Shown piece after piece: positions 6,691 to 14,518 of a DNA stretch of 17,826 nt. The position numbers and the translations under genes were made by a program. This DNA comes from Waddliaceae bacterium. GTDB lineage: Bacteria; Chlamydiota; Chlamydiia; Chlamydiales; SLOH01. The stretch covers positions 1 to 17,826 of the forward strand of contig SLOH01000082.1 in the NCBI GenBank assembly GCA_007132595.1. Direction: 5' to 3'. Below the pieces are notes generated by a model, which made no database searches, was not told the DNA's origin, and saw only the letters and a program-made list of their open reading frames with translations. Each line of letters starts with the position of its first letter. The stretch's first letter is position 1.

Positions 6691-7265
6691 GCTTTCTTAA
6701 ATTGCACAAGACGCAGAGCGCCCGTCAGAAATACTAGAGAAGAAAATAGATAAGAGACGACATGAAATTGAGCCGGCAGTAGGATCATAATCGAGAAAAA
6801 GACGAAGGCTTCTCCTCTCTCAACCAAACCCGGGCTGTAGTGAAAACTTTTTTCCATGCTGTTTTGGGTGAAAATGCCGACGACAAGGAAAGTGGTGACG
6901 CAAAATAAGATACTTCCAAGCATGAATACGCAGTTTAAGCCCCGCTCGTCCGGGCAATAGAAATAAAGCCCAAGAACAACTGAAAATTCCACTACACGAT
7001 CACTTGTAATATCAAGAGCTGCACCAAAAGGTGTTGTCTGATTTTTATCCCGGGCAACAGAGCCATCAAGCGTGTCAAAATATCCTGAGAGCATGAGCAT
7101 GAGAAATGCGGATACTGAATATTTTACTGTAAGCAAAGGAAAAACAAGGATTCCGGTCAAAAGCGAAAGGTAGGTAAATATGACAGGGGAGAGACGCGAA
7201 TAGATCGGTAGGCAAGGATCTACAACGATTTTCTGGTATATTGATCTTCCAAAACTGTCAATCAT
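6684..7265 (-). CDS. CDP-alcohol phosphatidyltransferase family membrane protein
   Basis: An integral inner-membrane enzyme that transfers a phosphatidyl group from a CDP-linked lipid to an alcohol. The full family motif D-x2-DG-x2-AR-x8-G-x3-D-x3-D is intact: D64, D67, G68, A71, R72, G81, D85 and D89. Several hydrophobic segments flank it, and the 193-aa length is typical. I chose the ATG at 7265: AAGGA lies five bases upstream, and it overlaps the end of the preceding gene by 8 nt. A longer version from 7319 would read deep into that gene. The acceptor (glycerol-3-phosphate, inositol phosphate or another) cannot be told from the motif. It is the last gene of the long minus-strand run that starts with sctU. 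Confidence 0.85.
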   Translation of the reverse strand: MIDSFGRSIYQKIVVDPCLPIYSRLSPVIFTYLSLLTGILVFPLLTVKYSVSAFLMLMLSGYFDTLDGSVARDKNQTTPFGAALDITSDRVVEFSVVLGLYFYCPDERGLNCVFMLGSILFCVTTFLVVGIFTQNSMEKSFHYSPGLVERGEAFVFFSIMILLPAQFHVVSYLFSSLVFLTGALRLVQFKKAQ

Positions 7266-7965
7266 CTGGTTCCTTTGGGTGTTTTTTGAATTTTTTGAAT
7301 ATGACAGGAAGAATCGCAAGTATTCCCAGTCCGACTAGAGTGATTATGACATTGACGCTCATAATATCGCGAGCGGAAAATGTCTCTCCACTTTCTAAAA
7401 TAAAGCCCAACCCCGATCCCACTTGGGTGTAAACGAAGGTGGCGGGTGCAATGCCGATTATTGTCGTCCATGTAAATGTAAAAATAGATACCCCGACACA
7501 TGCGGGCGCGATGTTGACAAGCCAGAATGGAAAAAGGGGAACAAGTCGTAGAAACAGCAAGTAACTGACAGCATCTTCTTTGAAATTTGCTTCCATCTGA
7601 TCCACATATCGGTTTACTCCTTTCCATGGAGACGTGCCAAACAGAAATCTTACGATTGAATAAATAATGACAGCTCCAATTGTCGCACCGACTATCGCAT
7701 ATATCGTGGAAAACGGCTGGGGAAACATAAATCCGCCAAGCAGCGTCACATAGATTGCTCCGGGAATGGAAAGGGTAACAACAAGAGTATAGAGCAAAAT
7801 ATAGAGCGCGGCCGCTCCTGCCGGGTGTGCCTCAGCTAGCTGTTTTAAATCCCTGTAGTTCTGCCTGAGTTGTGATAAGGCAAGATGTTCTGAAAATCCG
7901 AAATAATAGACCGCTAAAAGCAAGGAAGCAATGATGAGCAGGAGGAAAAGGCGTGCCACCTTCAT
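7258..7965 (-). CDS. TVP38/TMEM64 (VTT/DedA-like) membrane protein
   Basis: A 235-aa polytopic inner-membrane protein of the SNARE-associated/VTT group, related to DedA proteins that are linked to lipid scrambling or undecaprenyl-phosphate and phospholipid transport. It starts with a hydrophobic segment (about residues 5-24) and has the typical core: SIPGAIYVTLLGGFMF, then GATIGAVIIYSIVRFLFG, and FLRLVPLFPFWLVNIAPA with GVSIFTFTWTTIIGIAPATF. The Arg-rich re-entrant pattern around FLRLVPLFP is diagnostic. The C-terminus is a last membrane helix followed by a Lys-rich tail. It is coupled to the downstream phosphatidyltransferase gene by an 8-nt overlap, so a shared role in membrane lipid handling is a fair inference. 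AAAGGG precedes the ATG by about eight bases. Confidence 0.87.
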   Translation of the reverse strand: MKVARLFLLLIIASLLLAVYYFGFSEHLALSQLRQNYRDLKQLAEAHPAGAAALYILLYTLVVTLSIPGAIYVTLLGGFMFPQPFSTIYAIVGATIGAVIIYSIVRFLFGTSPWKGVNRYVDQMEANFKEDAVSYLLFLRLVPLFPFWLVNIAPACVGVSIFTFTWTTIIGIAPATFVYTQVGSGLGFILESGETFSARDIMSVNVIITLVGLGILAILPVIFKKFKKHPKEPDD

Positions 7966-8019
7966 TTTTATAAACCCTTTGAATCATTGATGAATTGAAG
8001 TCTCATTTGCGGAGATAGA

Positions 8020-9318
8020 TTAATCCATCTTCATCTTTTTTCCTTTAAGTAGATCCATCTTCTCTTTAAACCGCTTGAAGGAACCTAAGATGAGCCTTGA
8101 GCCTCTCTGCCCGAAGAAATACCAAAAGAACCACTCGGATGTGACCACAAGGCGATTGCGAAAGCCAACCAGGTACATGACGTGGATGATCGACCAGAGA
8201 AACCATGCTTTGAATCCGACAATTTGCCTTCCCTTGACCCAGGCGACAGCGCGCGCTCTTCCGATTGTCGCCATTGAGCCGCGGTCATTATAGACAAAAG
8301 GCTTTCTTTTCTTTGGTAAGAGGCGACGTTTTATAATGTCTGCTACATACTTCCCTTCCTGCATGGCCACTTGCGCAAGACCGGGAAGTGGGGTGCCATC
8401 TTCTCCTTTAAGAGAGGCGGCATCGCCAACGACAAAGGTGTTTGGGTGGTCTTTAATCGAAAGGTCCGGCTCGACAATGACACGTCCTGCGCGGTCGAGT
8501 TCGGCGCCAATGGTTTTCAGCAGTGGAGAGGCGTGAACGCCGGCGGCCCAAAAGATATTCTCTGTCTCTAAAAACTGATCGCCATATTGCACGCCACTTG
8601 AGGTGATTTCTTGGACGCGAGTGTCTGTCAGGACCTTGACTCCCAGATCGACAAGGTACTCTCTTGCTTTCAAAGAGAGCGGCTCCGGGTACATTTTAAG
8701 AATATGAGAATTTCCTTCGATGAGGTAGATTTCTGTGTTATTCGTGTCGATGTGACGAAAATTTTTGAGCATTGTTTTGTGGGCGATTTCAGCAATGGCA
8801 CCCGCTAGTTCCACTCCTGTGGGGCCTCCGCCCACAATAACGAAGCGAAGAAATTTTTGCGCCTCGTGCAAACTGTCGCACACTTCAGCTTTCTCAAAAG
8901 CTAAAAGAGTTTTTTCGCGTATATCGATCGCGTTGGAAAGTGTTTTGAGCCCAGGTGCATACGTGTGCCACTCATCATGGCCGAAATAGGAGTGGCTAGA
9001 TCCGGGAGCAATGACTAAATAGTCGTACTTTAAATCGTTTCCGGTTGACAGTTGCACAGTTTTTGCGGCGGTGTCAATTGAAACAACTTCGTTCATGATG
9101 ACGGTCGTGTTTAGTTGGTTTTTGAGGATTTCTCGTATGGGATAGGCAATGTCTCTTGGAGCAAGCGCCGCTGTTGCCACTTGATATAGAAGGGGTTGAA
9201 AGAGGTGATGGTTGCGTTTGTCGATTAACGTAATTTCAACTTGCGCGCGCTTAAGTTTTTTTGCAACATTAATGCCGGCAAATCCGCCGCCGATGATGAT
9301 CACCTTCTCATACGCCAT
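8020..9318 (-). CDS. ndh: Type II NADH:quinone oxidoreductase (NDH-2)
   Basis: A single-subunit, non-proton-pumping dehydrogenase that passes electrons from NADH through FAD to the membrane quinone pool on the cytoplasmic face. The 432-aa protein opens with the FAD-binding motif VIIIGGGFAG (6-15). It has a second Rossmann motif for NADH at FVIVGGGPTGVELAG (159-173), the FAD-contacting TFVVGDAAS, and the NDH-2 quinone-site motif AQVAMQ. The hydrophobic and Arg/Lys-rich C-terminus (FLWSIIHVMYLVGFRNRL onward) matches the membrane-anchoring end of the family. I chose ATG 9318; GTG 9327 is in frame but adds only three residues, and neither has an ideal ribosome-binding site. It follows the secretion chaperone gene by about 27 nt, an unexpected neighbour for a respiratory enzyme. 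Confidence 0.93.
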   Translation of the reverse strand: MAYEKVIIIGGGFAGINVAKKLKRAQVEITLIDKRNHHLFQPLLYQVATAALAPRDIAYPIREILKNQLNTTVIMNEVVSIDTAAKTVQLSTGNDLKYDYLVIAPGSSHSYFGHDEWHTYAPGLKTLSNAIDIREKTLLAFEKAEVCDSLHEAQKFLRFVIVGGGPTGVELAGAIAEIAHKTMLKNFRHIDTNNTEIYLIEGNSHILKMYPEPLSLKAREYLVDLGVKVLTDTRVQEITSSGVQYGDQFLETENIFWAAGVHASPLLKTIGAELDRAGRVIVEPDLSIKDHPNTFVVGDAASLKGEDGTPLPGLAQVAMQEGKYVADIIKRRLLPKKRKPFVYNDRGSMATIGRARAVAWVKGRQIVGFKAWFLWSIIHVMYLVGFRNRLVVTSEWFFWYFFGQRGSRLILGSFKRFKEKMDLLKGKKMKMD

Positions 9319-9345
9319 ACTCCACACTCTCTAACAGTTGAGAGT

Positions 9346-9819
9346 TTAAGTCAATCCGCCGAAGAGACCAAAGGGTGAGGATTCTTTTGCTGAGTGATTG
9401 AGAATGACATGAGGAACCTCACCTTTCTCAAGCATCTCCTTCCACTCGATCGCTTTCTCCATAAAAGGGGTGAGATATGCTGCCACCTTATCTCCTGTAA
9501 GCTCTTCATATGGCATGAGTTTAAAGAGGATAAGCTGGCTCGTGTCTAGGCTATAACCAAAGGTTCCTTGCCGAGGATATGGAGCGGCGTTTGCTTTAAG
9601 AGCTTCTCGAAAGACATCTTCGCGGTATTTTCCTGGAGGGACCTCACCAAGAGATGCGGATATAAGAAGGGACTCTTCATCTTTTTCCTGTTCGATCTGG
9701 ATCTCAAGGTTATTATTAAACTTGATCAAGCATGAGTTGTTTTCATCTGGCGTCAGTTTTTCGATTTCAAGCGCTTCAGATAATTCGTTTAAAAGAGTTT
9801 CGTAAAAATTAGCGGCCAT
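9346..9819 (-). CDS. scc1: Type III secretion chaperone, CesT/SycE class (Scc1-like)
   Basis: A small acidic 157-aa protein with the size and pattern of class I type III secretion chaperones, which work as cytoplasmic dimers that hold the N-terminal part of a secreted protein unfolded. It has an N-terminal amphipathic helix (FYETLLNELSEALEIEKL), alternating beta strands (SCLIKFNNNLEIQIEQE, SLLISASLGEVPPG) and a C-terminal helix (VAAYLTPFMEKAIEWKEML). These match the CesT fold. The assignment to Scc1 rests mostly on gene order, because in Chlamydia the chaperone of CopN lies next to copN in the same arrangement. The gene starts 3 nt after the copN stop, and its AGGAGG site lies inside the end of copN, eight bases upstream. 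Known Scc1 acts with a partner, Scc4, which is not in this window. Confidence 0.8.
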   Translation of the reverse strand: MAANFYETLLNELSEALEIEKLTPDENNSCLIKFNNNLEIQIEQEKDEESLLISASLGEVPPGKYREDVFREALKANAAPYPRQGTFGYSLDTSQLILFKLMPYEELTGDKVAAYLTPFMEKAIEWKEMLEKGEVPHVILNHSAKESSPFGLFGGLT

Positions 9820-9822
9820 TGT

Positions 9823-11064
9823 CTAGTCCTCCTCTACTTTATCCGTCTTGTCTAGTTCCGCTACTTTTTCCGTCTCGTCTAGTTCCTCTACCTCTTCATA
9901 ATCATCGTCTAAATCTTCTAATTCCTCTAGTTCTTCATAGTCATCTTCGAGTTCCTCAAGCGCCTCGATAACAGATGAAAAGACTTGGTCGCGGTGCTGA
10001 AGATTTTTAAAGATTTGACTCATCGAAAGTTCGCGTACTGAGTCTCGAAATTGGGAGAAGGCGATGATTTTGCCTAGAACTTGGTCCTCAACTCCTAGCT
10101 GCTTGGCTTTTTGCATGACTTTGTCTGAAGAGGGGTAGCGTTCTTGTACAAGGGACATAAATTGCTTGGACAAACTTTCAAAGTTGAGTTGCTGGGGGGG
10201 AGTTTGGTTTGCTTTTTCAAACATTTTATTTACAAGACCCATTCTTCCTTTAAAAAACTTATACACTCCCAAAATTGCCTGTAGAGACCTTGTTTCCGTG
10301 ATAAGCCTGTGCAGCTGTCCTCGGGGAATTGAAGGGCCTTTTGCCTTCATGTCCGAGCCAAGCGAGTGGAGAAGGAATTTCATTACTTTTTCGAGTTGTT
10401 TGAATTCGTAGTTTGATGAAAGTTCATCGAAAAGGGTGTTGGAGTCGCGGGGGTTTCCTGTGATGTCGCGATACATATCTCGTAAAGTTGTGGGAGTACC
10501 AAGTCCCTTGTCGGAGGCGGTTCTTGCCTGCTGACTGATGTTTCTACCGGCGATGATCTCACGTTCATTTTCGCTGTTGATTTCCTCTTTTATCTGCTTG
10601 ATTGTTTCGTGAAGATCGCCTTTTGTCGTTTCCAGTAGAAATTCAAGGGCCTCATCTTGTAAAAACACATCATCGTAGAACTCTTTTAGCTTCGCAAGAA
10701 TTTCTTCCTTCGAGTCGCCCGGTTTAATCTGCTCGCGCAGCAGTGTGAGTACTGCAGACTTTAACTCGGGGTTTCTGCGTTGAAATTGGCGGGCGGTGTC
10801 TTTGATCATTTTGATCGGCAATATCCGATCCTTTTTTGCATCTCCCTTGTGGGTTTTTGTCACAGTTTTTGCGCGCGCTTTGAGAGTTTTTGTTTTCCTA
10901 GGGACTTTACTGCGGAAGGCTGTTTGTGTGTTTGCAGTCTGCGCTCCGAGTTTAGATGCGGCTTGCTCCGCATGCAACTCTTTCATGGTGTCTTGGGCAA
11001 CCTCTTTCATCGCCTCAAGTGTCTTTCTCCCATATCCGGGTTGACCGCCGATTGGTGTGCCCAT
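9823..11064 (-). CDS. copN: Type III secretion gatekeeper CopN/SctW
   Basis: Likely the SctW gatekeeper, which controls the order of secretion and in Chlamydia is also secreted and binds tubulin. The 413 aa are close to the chlamydial CopN length (about 400-420). A disordered, Lys/Thr-rich N-terminus (1-80) is followed by helical HrpJ-type repeats (about 85-250, with LRDMYRDITGNPRDSNTLFD in the middle) and a TyeA-like C-terminal helical domain (about 260-365). The identification depends on this layout plus the position between sctV and the chaperone gene. The last 47 residues are an unusual acidic tail containing two nine-residue repeats, VEELDETEK and VAELDKTDK (392-409). GGGAGG stands eight to ten bases before the ATG, and only 13 nt separate it from sctV. 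Confidence 0.85.
   Translation of the reverse strand: MGTPIGGQPGYGRKTLEAMKEVAQDTMKELHAEQAASKLGAQTANTQTAFRSKVPRKTKTLKARAKTVTKTHKGDAKKDRILPIKMIKDTARQFQRRNPELKSAVLTLLREQIKPGDSKEEILAKLKEFYDDVFLQDEALEFLLETTKGDLHETIKQIKEEINSENEREIIAGRNISQQARTASDKGLGTPTTLRDMYRDITGNPRDSNTLFDELSSNYEFKQLEKVMKFLLHSLGSDMKAKGPSIPRGQLHRLITETRSLQAILGVYKFFKGRMGLVNKMFEKANQTPPQQLNFESLSKQFMSLVQERYPSSDKVMQKAKQLGVEDQVLGKIIAFSQFRDSVRELSMSQIFKNLQHRDQVFSSVIEALEELEDDYEELEELEDLDDDYEEVEELDETEKVAELDKTDKVEED
9838..9891 (-). repeat. Imperfect 27-bp tandem repeat coding the CopN acidic tail
   Basis: Two adjacent 27-bp units encode VEELDETEK and VAELDKTDK, and a third partial unit (VEED) ends the protein. Further Asp/Glu/Tyr-rich near-repeats lie just upstream (DDYEELEEL and DDDYEEVEEL). 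The pattern suggests expansion by slippage in the 3' end of copN, keeping the frame because the units are a multiple of three. Confidence 0.75.
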
Positions 11065-11077
11065 AATTTATCCTCCC

Positions 11078-13270
11078 TTATGTTAGTTGGATACGGCCAA
11101 GTGGTTGAATGCGAATTTCAGGGACAACTTCTTGGTATGAGACCACAGCAATGTCCGGAAACTCCATTTCAATCAATTTGCGCATAAACCGTCGAACATC
11201 AATGTTTGTAAGCATCACAGGTGGCTGACCTCCGGGGGGAGGTGGAGCAATTGTGTTGCGAATTGAAGATAGAATCATTTGGACCGTGTCAGGATCCAGG
11301 GCTAGGTAAGATCCGGCGGACGTTTGCTTAATTGCTCCGCGGACCATATCTTCAATTTCAGAATCGACGATATATACGGACAGGACCGATTGTCCTTGTG
11401 AATATTTATAACTGATGTACCTCTTGAGCGAGGACCTCACATATTCGGTTAATAGAACGGTATCTTTTTCTGTTTGCGCCCATTCACTGAGCGCCTCTAG
11501 TATGGTTCTTAAATCTTTGACCGAGATTTGCTCTTGAATGAGGCGTTTAAAAATTTCAGTCATTTTCTGCAGTGGAATCAGACGCGTGACTTCTTTTACT
11601 AGGTCCGGAAAGGACTTCTCGATAAATTCGATCATCGATTTTACTTCCTGGATTCCAACAAACTCATTGGCGTACTGCCGGAAGAAGTATGAAAGATGAA
11701 GAATCATCACTTCTAGAGTGTTCCAGTACTTAATTCCCGCGCGATTGAGAAGCTCTTTATGCTTTTCCTCAACCCAAAGCGACGGCATTCCAAGGGCGTT
11801 TTTATACGCAGTGAAGGGGAGGTTGTAGCGCCTGAGGTTTTCTTCGCTTTCGTTAGTGAGAAGATATCCTTCAAGCACTTTCCCTCGAATGATTGGAACT
11901 TCGTTTAAGTGAATGGAATATTCATCCGGGTCGAGTATCGGTGAGTCAGTTCTCACATGCACGCCGGGAAAACGCACCCCTAGATCACTGTACAGCGCTT
12001 GGCGCATCCGAGGAACCATGATTTCAATAAAGCTTTGCGCTCTTGGATTTTTCTGCGCTTCAGTAATTTTTTTTTTTTTTTTGTATCCTGTTTCAATGAT
12101 CACAGGCAAAGTGAGCGCGTAGCTATCAACCCCGCCGCCTGTAATCACTTGGTGTCCGGAAACTCCTGTTGAGACAGCAGAGGATTTCGACTCTCTATCC
12201 CTTCCACTGCTAGACCCCTCACCGTCACCTCCTTGCAATAGACCGGCTGCCAGTTTTTGCGCCTTGGTAGACCAAAGGGCGTATCCGATTAAGCCAAAAG
12301 CAGATGCGAGAATTAAGAAAGGCGGTTTAGGAAATCCGGGCAAAGCCGCAAGACCCATAAGGAAGCCGGCAGCGATCATCAAGGCTTTTGGCTGGCGAAG
12401 GATCTGGGTTGAAATTTCACGTCCGAGGTTCGTGTCTGTTTCACTTGTCACACGCGTGGTGACAATACCTGCTGTAATTGAAATAAGAAGAGCTGGGATC
12501 TGCGAGACTAAACCGTCACCAATTGATAAGAGTGAGTAGGTCTGTATCGCCTGGGCATACTCCATTTGGTTGATCGTGACCCCGATAATCAAACCACCGA
12601 TCACGTTAATCAAAGTGATGACAATACCTGCAATGGCATCTCCTTTGACGAACTTCATCGCCCCGTCCATCGCCCCGTACAGTTGACTCTCTTTTTGAAT
12701 CATCAATCTTTTTTCACGCGCTTGATTGGAGTCGATAATCCCCGCGCGCATGTCAGCGTCGATACTCATCTGTTTACCCGGCATTGCGTCCAAGGTAAAA
12801 CGCGCAGCGACTTCAGCCACCCGCTCAGCACCCTTCGTAATAACGATAAATTGCACAAGGGTAATAATAAGGAAGATAATACCGCCGACAACGAAATTTC
12901 CGCCGACAACGAAATTTCCGAACTGGAAGATAATTTCACCCGCGTTCGCATTTAATAGAATCTGCCTGGTTGAGGCGATATTTGTTCCCAAGCGATATAG
13001 GGTTGTTATGAGAAGTAAAGAGGGGAAAATTGTCAGGTCAACAGCGCTTGGAATGTAAAGGGCAACCATGAGTAAGCAAACAGAAACTGAGAGGTTGATC
13101 GCAATAAAATAGTCAATGGCCGCCGGTGGAACGGGGATGATAATCATCGCCAAAATCAGCATGATTAGCATTGCCAGGACAAGGTCGCTTGATCGCGAAA
13201 TATTGCCCATCGATCGTTCGCCGCCAAGTCTTGCCGTTATACCATCAAGAATGGCACGTATGAGATTCAT
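11078..13270 (-). CDS. sctV: Type III secretion export-gate protein SctV (CdsV/LcrD)
   Basis: The major inner-membrane export-gate component of the injectisome (FlhA/LcrD family). It forms a nonameric ring whose cytoplasmic domains receive chaperone-substrate complexes. The 730-aa length is usual. The N-terminal half (about 28-330) has roughly eight membrane helices, and the FHIPEP-family signature RVAEVAARFTLDAMPGKQM is at 150-168. A Gly/Ser-rich linker (about 345-390) leads to the cytoplasmic domain (about 400-730). Two oddities occur: a run of 16 A coding K397-K401 at the start of the cytoplasmic domain, and a perfect 18-bp tandem repeat coding GNFVVG twice (118-129). The gene begins 1 nt after the sctU stop, with AGAGGA upstream. 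It is a full-length frame as given, provided the A16 count is right. Confidence 0.96.
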   Translation of the reverse strand: MNLIRAILDGITARLGGERSMGNISRSSDLVLAMLIMLILAMIIIPVPPAAIDYFIAINLSVSVCLLMVALYIPSAVDLTIFPSLLLITTLYRLGTNIASTRQILLNANAGEIIFQFGNFVVGGNFVVGGIIFLIITLVQFIVITKGAERVAEVAARFTLDAMPGKQMSIDADMRAGIIDSNQAREKRLMIQKESQLYGAMDGAMKFVKGDAIAGIVITLINVIGGLIIGVTINQMEYAQAIQTYSLLSIGDGLVSQIPALLISITAGIVTTRVTSETDTNLGREISTQILRQPKALMIAAGFLMGLAALPGFPKPPFLILASAFGLIGYALWSTKAQKLAAGLLQGGDGEGSSSGRDRESKSSAVSTGVSGHQVITGGGVDSYALTLPVIIETGYKKKKKITEAQKNPRAQSFIEIMVPRMRQALYSDLGVRFPGVHVRTDSPILDPDEYSIHLNEVPIIRGKVLEGYLLTNESEENLRRYNLPFTAYKNALGMPSLWVEEKHKELLNRAGIKYWNTLEVMILHLSYFFRQYANEFVGIQEVKSMIEFIEKSFPDLVKEVTRLIPLQKMTEIFKRLIQEQISVKDLRTILEALSEWAQTEKDTVLLTEYVRSSLKRYISYKYSQGQSVLSVYIVDSEIEDMVRGAIKQTSAGSYLALDPDTVQMILSSIRNTIAPPPPGGQPPVMLTNIDVRRFMRKLIEMEFPDIAVVSYQEVVPEIRIQPLGRIQLT
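12067..12082 (-). repeat. A16 homopolymer in the sctV coding strand
   Basis: Sixteen consecutive T on the plus strand read as A16 in sctV, coding five lysines plus the first base of Ile402. One extra A would give Asn-Tyr-stop straight after the lysines. One fewer would add about two dozen foreign residues and stop at TAG (11982-11980). Either slip leaves only the membrane domain and linker. This is a strong candidate for transcriptional or replication slippage, or for a sequencing miscount. Confidence 0.85.
12883..12920 (-). repeat. Perfect 18-bp tandem repeat in sctV
   Basis: Two identical 18-bp units (12884-12901 and 12902-12919) encode GNFVVG-GNFVVG in the region between membrane helices. 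As I recall other SctV/LcrD proteins, this position holds two similar hexapeptides of the FVVG-xNxVVG type without a length change. The oddity is therefore the exact DNA identity of the two units, not an insertion. Confidence 0.85.
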
Positions 13271-13271
13271 T

Positions 13272-14357
13272 CTAGTCCTCTTTCATCACAGCTTCTAGCA
13301 TTTCTTCATCATAACCTGTTTCCATTGAATTAATCCAGAGGAGGATTTCTGCCATCACTTGATAAGTATCCTCAGGCACGTACTCATAGACATCCCCCTC
13401 TTCCCATAACTTATGGGCAAGAGAGATATTTCGCACAATAGGAATGTCATGTTCTTTCGCAAGTTTGACAATTTCTTTGGCCAGCATCCCCTCTCCCATT
13501 GTTAGAATGTAGGGAGCGACATCAATTTCTCTATCATAGGCGACAGCAACGGCCAAGTGAACCGGGTTAGTTACAACAGCTTTTGCTTTTTGCATCCCTC
13601 CGGTTGGGCCTGAAGAGTAGGCGATCTCACGAGCAGTCTGCTTACGCTTCGACTTAATTTGCGGGTCTCCTTCGGTATTTTTATACTCTTGCTTGACCTC
13701 GAATTTTTCCATCATCATTTCTTTACCAAAATTGTACTTTTGGTACGCAAAGTCTAAGACTGCAACGAAAATAAAGAACACCCCAACCTTAATCACGACT
13801 TCTAAAAGGAAGTGGTAAAAAATCGCAAGTGAATCAATCATGTCTAAATGCACAGCATGCACTAAAACCGGCAAACTACTGTAGAGAACACCGTATATCA
13901 GGTAAGCTGCAACCGTTATTTTGAAGAGCGACTTGATTAATTCAACAAGTGTTTTTATTTTGAACTTATTTTTAAGGTTTTGAACGACGTTGAACTTTTT
14001 AATATCCGGTTTAAAGACTTCAACGGAAAAGACAGGGCCAATGGAGAGAAAATTGATCACAACCCCAACGCATGCGACGAGTACAAGGACCGGGATAGCT
14101 GTTGAAAAAATGACCATAATCGCTTCGCGAAACACAGTCGGAATGACCAAGTAGAGATCAGAGTGGGGAATCAGTGAGTATACATCGTTTAAAAATGCGC
14201 CTATGCGCTGATAAAACCAATTAGAGAGCATGAGAACAAGAGAAATCGATGTAATAAATGTAAAAGCGGAGGGCAAATCCTGAGATTTTGCCACTTGTCC
14301 TTTTTTTCTTGCATCTCTCAGTTTTTTGGGCGATGCTTTTTCGGTTTTTTCACCCAT
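13272..14357 (-). CDS. sctU: Type III secretion export-apparatus switch protein SctU (CdsU/YscU)
   Basis: Inner-membrane export-apparatus protein that switches substrate specificity after self-cleavage (FlhB/YscU family). The 361-aa length is standard. The start GEKTEKASPKKLRDARKKGQVAKS is the typical FlhB/YscU N-terminus. Four membrane helices follow (about 30-50, 80-105, 143-165 and 183-205), then a linker and the cytoplasmic autoprotease domain. The cleavage motif is NPVH at 264-267, where most homologues have NPTH. The scissile Asn-Pro and the His are kept. Downstream, ILTMGEGMLAKEIVKLAKEH and PIVRNISLAHKLW are also conserved. It is the first gene of the operon, with AGGA seven bases before the ATG and a near-consensus promoter about 70-100 nt upstream. 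Confidence 0.95.
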   Translation of the reverse strand: MGEKTEKASPKKLRDARKKGQVAKSQDLPSAFTFITSISLVLMLSNWFYQRIGAFLNDVYSLIPHSDLYLVIPTVFREAIMVIFSTAIPVLVLVACVGVVINFLSIGPVFSVEVFKPDIKKFNVVQNLKNKFKIKTLVELIKSLFKITVAAYLIYGVLYSSLPVLVHAVHLDMIDSLAIFYHFLLEVVIKVGVFFIFVAVLDFAYQKYNFGKEMMMEKFEVKQEYKNTEGDPQIKSKRKQTAREIAYSSGPTGGMQKAKAVVTNPVHLAVAVAYDREIDVAPYILTMGEGMLAKEIVKLAKEHDIPIVRNISLAHKLWEEGDVYEYVPEDTYQVMAEILLWINSMETGYDEEMLEAVMKED

Positions 14358-14424
14358 AAGTTAATCCTATCTTCATATTATTTTAAAATAAAGGAAATGA
14401 AATATAACACTATCTCCTACTACT

Positions 14425-14454
14425 AGTATACTTTACTAAATCACTGTGTGTCAA
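14425..14454 (-). promoter_or_regulatory. Strong predicted promoter of the sctU-sctV-copN-scc1 operon
   Basis: Read on the minus strand, a perfect -35 box TTGACA (14454-14449) is followed by an 18-bp spacer and TATACT (14430-14425). The predicted transcript would start near 14418 and carry a leader of about 60 nt before sctU. Each box is at or one base from the sigma-70-type consensus. No other promoter is obvious in the short gaps of the seven genes that follow. Confidence 0.6.
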
Positions 14455-14518
14455 GTTTTTACTTTATTAATGAGTTCAGATCCAAATTTCTTGTTCAACG
14501 GTTCGGAAAGCGAGAGAG

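Noticed and set aside
7266..7319. Longer N-terminus for the phosphatidyltransferase
   Set aside because: It would translate the tail of the upstream gene in another frame, whereas the ATG at 7265 has a well-placed AAGGA and a standard family length.
7262..7627. Second minus-strand frame overlapping the VTT/TVP38 gene
   Set aside because: It is Cys/Arg/His-rich, overlaps a protein with clear VTT motifs, and has no separate ribosome-binding site that convinces.
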